Source of the DNA: JBASEY01 sp964404285
GTDB taxonomy: Bacteria > CSSED10-310
DNA length: 64,000 nt
Assembly (NCBI GenBank): GCA_964404285.1
Contig: CAYOJK010000002.1
Coordinates: 186,001-250,000 of the forward strand
Direction of reading: 5' to 3'
Shown here: in pieces, positions 51,953-60,428 of the stretch
Layout: each line of letters opens with the position of its first letter
Numbering within the stretch: position 1 is the stretch's first letter
Program-made: the position numbers and the translations under genes
Notes under the pieces: generated by a model
Seen by the model: the letters and a program-made list of their open reading frames with translations, nothing else
The model's database searches: none
What the model was told of the DNA's origin: nothing

Positions 51953-52732
51953 TCAATGCAGTCGAATACGAACAGGGATTGTGCCTGTTTGAACACCGAT
52001 AGATTCAGACACTGATTCAAACCGCCATTTTTCGATATATTCCATTGCAATGCGTTCAAGTTCAGGATCCGCTCGGATAAGAGGCACAATTTTTCCAATA
52101 GTTCCATCCGGCTCAACCCAGAATTTTAAATTGACTACACCACTGACAGGTATAATCGGGCGAGGGACAGGGGGGCGAAAAATCACTTTCCTGTTAGCAA
52201 CCTCACCGCTAACCTGCATATCAATATATTCATTATCAGTATCGATCGAAGCCGATGAACGAGAAGGTTTCCAAGGAATATCGGGTGGCGCAAGGTTGGA
52301 AGATTTTAAAGAATGATGAGCGACATCGACCGATTCCAGATCCAGGCCGATACTTGTCATATCAGATCCTGGTCCAGCAACATCAGGTAAATGGTCGGAG
52401 GGAATTGTCAGGCGCATCGGAATCGTTTCAGATATAATCGGGTTCATCCTTTCCGGCAGCCATAGAGGAGGGCTGGACAATACCAACGATTCCCCAGCCT
52501 GCTGACCCTGTTCAGTTTCACTACTAAACTCTTCTAAAGATGTAGATTCTTGGATAGCCGATATTTGAAATTCCGGCAAAACCAGCAAATTAACTTCCAA
52601 CCATTCAGAAAACTCAAATTTTTCTATTAGTTTAAAACCCGGAAGCGCCATTATCAATAATCCATGAAGCGCTAACGACAAAATTAATGCGTAAAAAAAC
52701 AGTCTGTCTTCCAACAAGAACTTTCTATCCAT
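51953..52732 (-). CDS. TonB-like energy-transducing protein
   Basis: 259 residues. The N-terminal membrane span is at about 11-33 (LFFYALILSLALHGLLIMAL), with a long Pro/Ser-rich periplasmic linker. The C-terminal TonB fold (about 175-259) reads VNLKFWVEPDGTIGKIVPLI and MEYIEKWRFESV, the conserved YP/W-rich end. It couples the proton motive force from ExbB/ExbD to outer-membrane or periplasmic partners. Last gene of the operon that begins with two giant TPR proteins. Confidence 0.88.
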   Translation of the reverse strand: MDRKFLLEDRLFFYALILSLALHGLLIMALPGFKLIEKFEFSEWLEVNLLVLPEFQISAIQESTSLEEFSSETEQGQQAGESLVLSSPPLWLPERMNPIISETIPMRLTIPSDHLPDVAGPGSDMTSIGLDLESVDVAHHSLKSSNLAPPDIPWKPSRSSASIDTDNEYIDMQVSGEVANRKVIFRPPVPRPIIPVSGVVNLKFWVEPDGTIGKIVPLIRADPELERIAMEYIEKWRFESVSESIGVQTGTIPVRIRLH

Positions 52733-52737
52733 CCCTG

Positions 52738-53133
52738 TTAGTCTCCAGTCGGACGTGTGGCAATTGCAATCCTTTGAAACCCTGCATTCTTAGCCTGATT
52801 CATCGCTTGGACAACGGTTCCGTGAGCAACACTTTGATCTGCTTTGATCAGCAACACGCTTTTATCCGGATAATGAAGAAATTTTGTTTCCAACTCATCG
52901 AAAGTCGTCCGGATTTGGTCCAAATAAATATCGCCTTCAGCGGTAATAATCACGCTTGCTCCCCGCGCAGTCGTCGTATCGGTGTGGTCCGCTCGAGGTA
53001 ATTGAATCATTATACCAGGTTGAAAAATGAAACTTGTCGAAATCATAAAAAAGATTACCAGCATCAGCACCACATCGATCAATGGAGTAATATTCAGATC
53101 AGGTCTAAGGGGTTTTGCTCGGCTGAAACGCAT
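52738..53133 (-). CDS. ExbD/TolR-family proton-channel subunit
   Basis: 131 residues from ATG 53133, with AGGAG upstream; GTG 53136 is one codon earlier. The membrane span LNITPLIDVVLMLVIFFMIS has the conserved proton-path Asp. The periplasmic domain includes LLIKADQSVAHGTVVQAMNQ, the family end. It works with the ExbB-like protein encoded directly upstream to drive TonB. It starts 3 nt after exbB. Confidence 0.92.
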   Translation of the reverse strand: MRFSRAKPLRPDLNITPLIDVVLMLVIFFMISTSFIFQPGIMIQLPRADHTDTTTARGASVIITAEGDIYLDQIRTTFDELETKFLHYPDKSVLLIKADQSVAHGTVVQAMNQAKNAGFQRIAIATRPTGD

Positions 53134-53136
53134 CAC

Positions 53137-53775
53137 CTAATTCTCCTGACTCATACTATCCGAAGTATCTTTATGGCTGATCAAATCCAAAATTTCTGCA
53201 GCAAATCCCTCCAAGAAGTAATTGATTTTTTCCACTTTTTGAACAAAATGATTGTGAATTATCAAACTGGGGATTCCCACCGCTAAACCCGCAGCAGTTG
53301 TTATCAATGCTTCAGATATACCGCCTGAAAGCGCGCTTGGATCGCCAACACCTTGAACAGAAATAACTCGGAAGACGCGTATCATACCCAGGACAGTTCC
53401 CATCAAGCCCAACAGGGGAGAAACACTGGCGACAGTCGCAAGGGTTCCCAGCCGTCTATTCAATTCAACGTTCAATTGACGACCCCCATGTTCGAAGTTT
53501 TCTTTGATGATCTCCCTTGAAGAACCAGCATGTTGCAAACCCGACCGAATAACCTCAACGCCTATTTCCGCTCGATCTTTGGATTCTTCATAAGCCTTGG
53601 AAATATGACCCTGCTTTAACAGTCTCAGAATAGAATCCCGAAAACCAGCCGGCAGTATCTTATCATCTTTTAACCGTACCCATCTTTCGATCGTGATCGC
53701 TACCGTGATCACTGAGCACAATCCGATGAAAATCATCATCGGACCGCCTTTAGCCAAACTTTCAAACAAACTCAT
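53137..53775 (-). CDS. ExbB/TolQ/MotA-family proton-channel subunit
   Basis: 212 residues. Three membrane spans. The family signature is ATVASVSPLLGLMGTVLGMI followed by GGISEALITTAAGLAVGIPS. It forms the pentameric stator with ExbD in the inner membrane. The start overlaps the end of the 1013-residue TPR gene by 4 nt (ATGA), so expression is coupled to the TPR proteins. Confidence 0.93.
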   Translation of the reverse strand: MSLFESLAKGGPMMIFIGLCSVITVAITIERWVRLKDDKILPAGFRDSILRLLKQGHISKAYEESKDRAEIGVEVIRSGLQHAGSSREIIKENFEHGGRQLNVELNRRLGTLATVASVSPLLGLMGTVLGMIRVFRVISVQGVGDPSALSGGISEALITTAAGLAVGIPSLIIHNHFVQKVEKINYFLEGFAAEILDLISHKDTSDSMSQEN

Positions 53776-56700
53776 CTTGATCCTCCCGTTAATCCAATTT
53801 GATGACGCACATCCGATAACCGTCTCCGCTGTTCATCCATGTCTGCATTTGCACTCACCTTGTCAAGCAAGCTTGCCGCCTGAGCGGTTCTGCCAAGCTC
53901 ATGCATGATTAAAACCGCTCGTAACTGGGCTTCAAAAACCGTTTTACGCTGGTCTGGATAGACATAACCAATCTTAAGGTAACCCTTTAATGCCTCCTCT
54001 TTATCTCCTTGATTTTCAGCAATTTTACTTAGCAAGTAATGTGATTCAGCAATGATTTCTCTTTGAGTGGATTGCATCGCACGTTCAATATGATTTTGTG
54101 CCTGTTCCAGATCATGCGAATCCAATAAAGTTCGGCCAAGTTCCAGGCGCCCAACAAAAGCCTCTGGTGATTCCCCAACCTCATCGATATATTGGTTCCA
54201 CAGGCTTACCGCTTCATCCCATCTTTTCAGTTCGGCGCATAGCAGGGCTGCCTTGCTGATAACTTCTAGTCGTCTGGGATGAAACGTGAATTTCTGCATA
54301 ATTGTCCTATACAAGTCCAAAGCTTTTAAACGCTTGTCCTGTGTATCTGCTGCGTCTGCGATTTCAATCAGGGCATCGGCAGCATAGCGCCCGGTCGGCG
54401 AAATGTCTATTAGCTCACGGAATTCTTTTTCAGCTTCAGTTACGTTTCCTGATCGTTTCAACGTCTGTCCAAGACGAAAGCGAACAAGCTCAATATCGAC
54501 ATGTTTTTGGTAATGGTTTTTTAGTTCTATCAAAACATTTACCGCTTCATCAAACCGATTTTGCTCGATCAAAATCGATGTTGCCCCATTAAGTGCAAGC
54601 GCGCTTTGGCGGGTTCCAGGGTGAGTTTGCGACAAGGAGAAGCATTCCTCCAGATATTGTTCTAACCGATTTTGTCGGAAATATATCAGTCCTATTGAAT
54701 ACTGAGCGAGATTTGCGAAATCCGAATCAGGAAACTCCTGAATAATCCGCCTATACAATTCTTCAGCCCGATTATCTGCCTGGAGATTATAATAATTATC
54801 AGCTTGTTTAATAAGCGCAGCCGGAGCGCCAACGCCATGAATATCTTCTAAATATGCCTGACGAAATTCTTCTATGGCGTCCTCATAGTTTTCTCGATCT
54901 TGCAAAAAATCGCCTATTATCATTCGAACACGTTGGCGATGTGTTGCATCAGGTGCAAACCTCAACGCTTCGCGCATTTCTTGCATACCCTCCTCATATC
55001 TACCTTTGATCCAATCAGCTCGAGCATTTAAAAGTCGAGCTTCAAATGCTTCCGGATGAAGTGGATATTCGTTTATCAATTCTTTAAACGCTAATTTCGA
55101 TCGCTCATAATCACCATTGTTAAATAAGCATTCAGCTTGGCGTAATAGAGCTTCAGGATGAAAAGTGGAATTCGGATAGTCGCGCATCAATCGATAAAAC
55201 CATTCAGCAGCTTTTACCCAATCCTGTTGAGCATAGTAATTCCATGCAATTCCTCGTAAAATTTCATCCTTATAAGCAGCCATTTCTTCTTTCTGAAGCA
55301 AATCTTCGAAGAGTTCTATGGATTCCGTATAGCGATTCACCCGGAATAAGATTTCGGCAAAATATAGTGAATACAATCCTTTTCCATGCAAATTCTCCTG
55401 ATTTAAAAAGGCTTCTTGCATTCGTTGAAAAGCCGTTTCAAAACGGTCAAGCATCATCCAAGCAATCCCGGCATTGGCTTTGGCAGGTACCGCCCATATC
55501 AAAGAATCGGTAGATGCGAGGGATTCAAGTTTCTCAATAGCTGTCTTATAATTTTTGTTTCTGAGGTAAGATATCGCTTCAAAATATAACATTTCAGCAT
55601 GTTTTGAATCGATAGTCCCAGTATAAGAATCCTTTTCAGGGAAGGCCTTAGCTGCTTTTAAAAACCCTCTCGCCGCTGCTTCAAAACGTTTGCCTGCATA
55701 GTCTATCCAGGCTTCAGCTTCAATTTTTTGTGGTGAGTCTATTTGATACGATAAAATCGCTTGCTGAAAAAATTTAGTTGCTCTGTCAATTTCGTTTAAA
55801 AACACAGCCAATTTACCGGCATGAAATCCTCCGTTACCTGCCAAGGGATTCTCAGGATAATTTGTAATCAATGCTGCAAAATCTTCTAGAGATTCAGCGT
55901 ATCGATGTTGTTCAAGATATGAAAAAGCCCTACCGTAATAGGCTTCAGGTCGCTTCCCGCCGTCAGGATAGTTGCTTAAGTAAAAACTATAATTGTTTAT
56001 TGCTGCGTCGAATCGATCGAGAAGATAAGTATTTTCTGCAATCCAGAATTGTATGTCATCCATCCTATCAAAAAGGGGATAACCGACAACAATGGCTTCA
56101 AGATGGCGAAGCGCTTCTTTATAGTTTCCCTGTTTATTAAATAAAGCAGCCTGAAGATACCGAATAAAAGGAGATAAAGGGCTCACTGGATATTGTTTTG
56201 AGAGTCTGTCAATAACCTCAAATGCATGTGCGTGTTGTTCACTTTCAAAGTATAGCCATCCCAGACTGTACAGGGCAAATTCGCAATAGGGATTTTGAGG
56301 ATAATCTTCAATTAATTGGGTATAAGTTTCGATTGCAGCAGAACTATTTTGTAAATAATGCTGACTTCGAGCAGCGAAGTACAGCGCCGCCGGCTTTTCA
56401 GCGAGGTCATCTCGATGTTTTATTACAGGAGTCAAATTATCGATGACTTCTTGCCAAAGCATACTCTCCCAGGCTCTAGCCGCCTTTACCATGTAACGCC
56501 CACTTCCACTGCCAAAGCGCAGAAAAGGCATGAGGCACCCATGTTGTGCTTCCATTAAAGGCTCATCCGGTACCGGCAGATACTGAGGCGCCCTAATATC
56601 GATCCGGTGAAGTGACTCTGTGATCAATGCCATTGCGCTTTGTGTCTCAAGGATTGAAAACGTGTCTTTAAGCCCACCGGTTAGAGCGGGAACAGATGCT

Positions 56701-56813
56701 TCTATAATGACCTCTTCGATATCAAGGCGTGGTTTTCCAGCGGCTTTTATTTGGTGTGCAACCAGGGTTATAAAAATCCAGAAGCTTATAATTTGAGATA
56801 ATTTCTTTTTCAA
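53772..56813 (-). CDS. giant periplasmic TPR protein
   Basis: 1013 residues. A signal peptide (IISFWIFITLVAHQIKA) is followed by TPR-type repeats over nearly the whole length (for example FDAAINNYSFYLSNYPDG, YERSKLAFKELINEYPLHPE and AEELYRRIIQEFPDS). Pairs of repeats in the YbgF/BamD style (Y-P-x-NP) dominate. It overlaps both neighbours by 4 nt. It probably scaffolds a periplasmic complex energised by the ExbB/ExbD/TonB set. Confidence 0.85.
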   Translation of the reverse strand: MKKKLSQIISFWIFITLVAHQIKAAGKPRLDIEEVIIEASVPALTGGLKDTFSILETQSAMALITESLHRIDIRAPQYLPVPDEPLMEAQHGCLMPFLRFGSGSGRYMVKAARAWESMLWQEVIDNLTPVIKHRDDLAEKPAALYFAARSQHYLQNSSAAIETYTQLIEDYPQNPYCEFALYSLGWLYFESEQHAHAFEVIDRLSKQYPVSPLSPFIRYLQAALFNKQGNYKEALRHLEAIVVGYPLFDRMDDIQFWIAENTYLLDRFDAAINNYSFYLSNYPDGGKRPEAYYGRAFSYLEQHRYAESLEDFAALITNYPENPLAGNGGFHAGKLAVFLNEIDRATKFFQQAILSYQIDSPQKIEAEAWIDYAGKRFEAAARGFLKAAKAFPEKDSYTGTIDSKHAEMLYFEAISYLRNKNYKTAIEKLESLASTDSLIWAVPAKANAGIAWMMLDRFETAFQRMQEAFLNQENLHGKGLYSLYFAEILFRVNRYTESIELFEDLLQKEEMAAYKDEILRGIAWNYYAQQDWVKAAEWFYRLMRDYPNSTFHPEALLRQAECLFNNGDYERSKLAFKELINEYPLHPEAFEARLLNARADWIKGRYEEGMQEMREALRFAPDATHRQRVRMIIGDFLQDRENYEDAIEEFRQAYLEDIHGVGAPAALIKQADNYYNLQADNRAEELYRRIIQEFPDSDFANLAQYSIGLIYFRQNRLEQYLEECFSLSQTHPGTRQSALALNGATSILIEQNRFDEAVNVLIELKNHYQKHVDIELVRFRLGQTLKRSGNVTEAEKEFRELIDISPTGRYAADALIEIADAADTQDKRLKALDLYRTIMQKFTFHPRRLEVISKAALLCAELKRWDEAVSLWNQYIDEVGESPEAFVGRLELGRTLLDSHDLEQAQNHIERAMQSTQREIIAESHYLLSKIAENQGDKEEALKGYLKIGYVYPDQRKTVFEAQLRAVLIMHELGRTAQAASLLDKVSANADMDEQRRRLSDVRHQIGLTGGSR

Positions 56814-58633
56814 TGTTCCAGTTCATCCATCCCGCTTAAGAAATCTTTAAGTTGTCGAATGCCGTTCTTAACACTTTCAATATATTCGACTTCAACTAAA
56901 TGATCGAGAGCTGACCCCATAGATATCAACGCTTCTTCAGTTTTTCCCTGATTGGCTTCCGCCAGGCCTCTTAAGTAATACATTTCACCTTTGTATTCTG
57001 TTTCGCCAAAGATTGTCAGATAATCCCCTATAGCGTTTTCAGCCTGCTGCCAATTCTGAGAATATATACAACTCATAGCATATCTTCGAAGACCCTGTTC
57101 TCGCTGTGTCCTTGAAGCATCCGGATAGAGTTCGATAAAGCGCTTATAAATGTCGCCGGCGAATACCCATTGCTCCATTTGAAAATAAGCGCTGCCCAGC
57201 CTAAACAATGCTGTAGCTCTAATTGCTTCACTGCTTTCCGGAGTGACGATAAGATGCTGAAACAGGGAGGCCGCTTGTTGGTACATAGCGGATTGATAGA
57301 GCAGTTCCGCTTGTTGCAAAATAGCGTCCACATCCTCTGAGAAAACATCACCCTGAATATCGAGGCGCAATAGTTCATCTGAACCAGCTTGAACATCTCC
57401 TGATGCAGTAAGCAGTCTAGCCATCAGAAGTCGGGTATTGGAATCAAGGGTCTGTTCGTCGTTCTGATTCAAATAGCCGAGTATCCAATACAAAGCTGAA
57501 TCATAGTTTTTATCAGTCAAATATAGTTGTGCGATTTGCATGCCATGACGAGTGACATCCCACCGTCTGCACCATATTAAAAAATCGATTATTTCGTTTG
57601 GAGCTTGTGATAACTCATTGAGCCGTAAAAATTCAGTCAACGCATTATCAATAAATGATGAATCCAGATTATTCCGACAGAAATCAACAAGAGGAAGCCA
57701 CCATTCGCGAGCTGTATTCTTGGCTATTTCCAACTCACAAGCAGTGGTTTTCCAGTTAACCCACTCCCTGTCATAAGAGTCCAGGTCATCGTCATTTGCA
57801 ATAACCTTTAGATATTGCTGGGCACAAACGAAGTCTTCGTTGTCGAGCGCATAAGAGATTCGTATAAGAAGTGCATTTCGGTCATACCCGGATATTAAGC
57901 GTTTAGTTGCCCATGCATCAGCCATTTTCAGATTGTTCCAGCCACTATAAATCCGAGCGAGAGTCAATGCTGCATCACCTTTTAAATGGCCTGTATCCGC
58001 CTGATAGACCACCTCTAAATCAGATTTGGCATCATTCCAAGAACCGGTATTAAAATATGACTGCGCTCGACAAAACATAATTCGGATCAATTTTTCTCCA
58101 TCCAACCCTTTATCATACGCAATAATATCCGCAACTTTCTGAATAACAGCATCGTATTGTTGCGATTCAAACAAGCTCAAAACAAGCCAATAATAGGATT
58201 GTTCGGTGATTCGACCCCCTTGATTTTCATCGATTATTGCCTGAAAACCATCAGCGGCCTTTAAATAATCCGATTTCGACCAAGCTGCTGAAGCCGCCTG
58301 ATAGTATCCTTGAAGACGAATTTCGGGGTCATCGGAAATGGTAGCTTTATTAAAATATTCTTGTGCCTTGTTCAAGTTGTGATTGCGTTTCTCGATAAGG
58401 CCCAAAATTAAATACACCTCACCTCGCGCCTTATGATTACCTGCTTTTTCTAGAAAGTTTATCGCTTCTGGATAAACCAGATCATAAAGACCATCTTCAA
58501 AAGCGCCTCGAATCAGCCTTAATTGATCATCCAACCCTACTGCTTCTGCATCTGGGATTATATATAGAAATAAAGCCAATCCTAGAACGAGTGTAATCAG
58601 ACAACATATATTTAACAAAGAAGATTCCCTCAT
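56810..58633 (-). CDS. exported TPR protein
   Basis: 607 residues. The N-terminal span SLLNICCLITLVLGLALFLYIIPDAEA is a signal peptide. TPR repeats follow (LNKAQEYFNKATISDDPE, YQQAASLFQHLIVTPESSE and WVFAGDIYKRFIELYPDASR). It is first in the TPR-TPR-ExbB-ExbD-TonB series and overlaps the next TPR gene by 4 nt. An ACGGA...TCCGT dyad (58766-58780) lies in the divergent region upstream, but I cannot assign it. Confidence 0.82.
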   Translation of the reverse strand: MRESSLLNICCLITLVLGLALFLYIIPDAEAVGLDDQLRLIRGAFEDGLYDLVYPEAINFLEKAGNHKARGEVYLILGLIEKRNHNLNKAQEYFNKATISDDPEIRLQGYYQAASAAWSKSDYLKAADGFQAIIDENQGGRITEQSYYWLVLSLFESQQYDAVIQKVADIIAYDKGLDGEKLIRIMFCRAQSYFNTGSWNDAKSDLEVVYQADTGHLKGDAALTLARIYSGWNNLKMADAWATKRLISGYDRNALLIRISYALDNEDFVCAQQYLKVIANDDDLDSYDREWVNWKTTACELEIAKNTAREWWLPLVDFCRNNLDSSFIDNALTEFLRLNELSQAPNEIIDFLIWCRRWDVTRHGMQIAQLYLTDKNYDSALYWILGYLNQNDEQTLDSNTRLLMARLLTASGDVQAGSDELLRLDIQGDVFSEDVDAILQQAELLYQSAMYQQAASLFQHLIVTPESSEAIRATALFRLGSAYFQMEQWVFAGDIYKRFIELYPDASRTQREQGLRRYAMSCIYSQNWQQAENAIGDYLTIFGETEYKGEMYYLRGLAEANQGKTEEALISMGSALDHLVEVEYIESVKNGIRQLKDFLSGMDELEH

Positions 58634-58765
58634 AGAATCTCTATTTTAAAATATTGAAAACCAAATGTCATTGACTTTTCAAAATACGGTTTTAATTTTA
58701 ACGTGAAAAAACGACTGCGCGAATATAGGAAAATGGCTGTTCTTGTGATAAACTTAAATCCGATT

Positions 58766-58780
58766 ACGGAGTTATTCCGT
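58766..58780. promoter_or_regulatory. dyad in the divergent TPR/SAM-hydrolase intergenic DNA
   Basis: ACGGA and TCCGT flank GTTAT, 48 nt before the start of the plus-strand gene. Possible operator; the regulator is unknown. Confidence 0.3.
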
Positions 58781-58827
58781 CAGATTAGCTATTTATTGAT
58801 GAGATAAATGAAACCAGGAGACTCATT

Positions 58828-59637
58828 ATGCTTAAACCTCCGATTGCAATGATAACCGATTTTGGTCCAGGAAGTTACCATGTTGGAGCTATGAAAGGAG
58901 TGATAAACAGTATTCACCCGGAAGCTGTGATCATCGATGTCACCCATGATATTGCGCCATTCAATATTATCGAAGCCATGTATGTTCTGGACTCTGTTTA
59001 TCCATATTTTCCTGCACCGACAATCTTCCTTGTGGTCGTTGATCCTGGAGTGGGAACCACTCGAAAACCTTTGTTGGCTACTGGTGAAAATGCGTATTAT
59101 ATATGCCCGGATAATGGTGTTCTTAGTAGAGTAATGAAATCGGATTTGATAACCAAGGTTATCCATATTGAAGAAGAACACTACATGTTGCCAAATCGAA
59201 GCCATACTTTTGAAGGGCGCGATGTGTTTGCGCCATGTGCTGCATGGTTAGCAAAAACATTCAATGCCGATAATTTTGGTGACCCTATCGATGATTATGT
59301 CGTGTTGGAGACCCCCAAAGTCCGAATTACTTCAGACAGAACTCTTGAGGCGACGATTTTGTTCTCTGATAGATTCGGTAACCTTGTCACAAATTTCGAA
59401 AGAGATTTCTTAGTACATGCAAGGGAGAGGTTTCCTGGTAAAAATATCAAGTTTCAACTTGGCAGCTTTAGCATTCCAGCCCTGAGCAACTGTTATTCAG
59501 ATGTTCCGAACCCAGGTGATCTGGTTGCTTATTTTGGTGGAATGAACCTTTTAGAAATTGGAGCCAGAGAATCCAACGCCGAGGAGAATTTAAAATTGAA
59601 GCCTGGTGATACAGTGACAATTCATCTTGGAGAATAG
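58828..59637 (+). CDS. SAM hydroxide adenosyltransferase (DUF62 family)
   Basis: 269 residues, GGAG before the ATG. This family hydrolyses S-adenosylmethionine to adenosine and methionine; relatives include fluorinases and chlorinases. Seen: the N-terminal Asp11 in MITDFGPGSYHVGAMKG, the strand VVDPGVGTTRKPL, the Arg/His region SHTFEGRDVFAP and the C-terminal SDRFGNLVTNF. The hydrolase is inferred because the residues that mark halogenases are not evident. The next gene starts 3 nt later. Confidence 0.9.
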   Translation: MLKPPIAMITDFGPGSYHVGAMKGVINSIHPEAVIIDVTHDIAPFNIIEAMYVLDSVYPYFPAPTIFLVVVDPGVGTTRKPLLATGENAYYICPDNGVLSRVMKSDLITKVIHIEEEHYMLPNRSHTFEGRDVFAPCAAWLAKTFNADNFGDPIDDYVVLETPKVRITSDRTLEATILFSDRFGNLVTNFERDFLVHARERFPGKNIKFQLGSFSIPALSNCYSDVPNPGDLVAYFGGMNLLEIGARESNAEENLKLKPGDTVTIHLGE

Positions 59638-59640
59638 ACG

Positions 59641-60405
59641 ATGAATCGAAATATTTTTCGAATTGTAGCGTTGATTATGGTCTTAGTTGTGTGGGGGAAC
59701 GGCTGTGCCAATCAGAAAAAATTGACTCGCCGTGAGGAAGCCGATTTACACTATGAGGCGGGATTGGGTTATATCAATCAGGGGAATCCTCAAAGCGCCG
59801 TTGAACAATTGAAAATCGCCCATGATAAAAACAAAAAGAACCCGCAAATCATGCATGCGTTGGGTTTAGCGTATTTACAAATGGGTATGCCGGATACTGC
59901 CCTCGAATGGATATTGAAAGTTACCTCCTACTTGCCTGAAGACCCGGAAATACAAAATAATCTAGCCAGCGTTTACATTCGTCTCGAGCAATACGACAAG
60001 GGGATTTTTCATAGTACGAAAGCTATTGATAACCCGGATTACCGAACTCCAGCTGCAGCCTATTTCAATCGAGGCATATCCAGGGTCCGCAAGGGGGATG
60101 CCGATGGAGGAGAAGCCGATTTCAAAGCGGCCATCAGGCATGAACCCATGTATGATATGCCTAAGATTGAACTGGCAAGATTAATGATTCGTAAGAACCT
60201 GTTTGACGAAGCTATCCGAATGCTGTCAACAGCTATCAATGTCAACGCCAATAATCCTGAATCTTATCTATTGAGAGGGCAGGCATTATGGCATCGTGGT
60301 TATATTTCAAGAGCAGAAACGGACTTCCGGAAAATCCTTGAATTAAAGAACGTTTCTCCATCATTAATCGATCAAGCTCATGACTGGTTGGAAAAACTTC
60401 GGTAA
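59641..60405 (+). CDS. PilW/PilF-like TPR lipoprotein
   Basis: 254 residues. A lipoprotein signal with Cys22 (VVWGNGCANQ) directs it to the membrane. TPR repeats (NPQSAVEQLKIAHDKNKKNP, PDTALEWILKVTSYLPEDPE, EADFKAAIRHEPMY) make up the mature part. PilF/PilW is the outer-membrane lipoprotein needed for type IV pilus secretin assembly, but no pilus genes are in the window, so the identity is family-level only. Confidence 0.78.
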   Translation: MNRNIFRIVALIMVLVVWGNGCANQKKLTRREEADLHYEAGLGYINQGNPQSAVEQLKIAHDKNKKNPQIMHALGLAYLQMGMPDTALEWILKVTSYLPEDPEIQNNLASVYIRLEQYDKGIFHSTKAIDNPDYRTPAAAYFNRGISRVRKGDADGGEADFKAAIRHEPMYDMPKIELARLMIRKNLFDEAIRMLSTAINVNANNPESYLLRGQALWHRGYISRAETDFRKILELKNVSPSLIDQAHDWLEKLR

Positions 60406-60428
60406 CCCGTTTATATTTTAGGAATACT

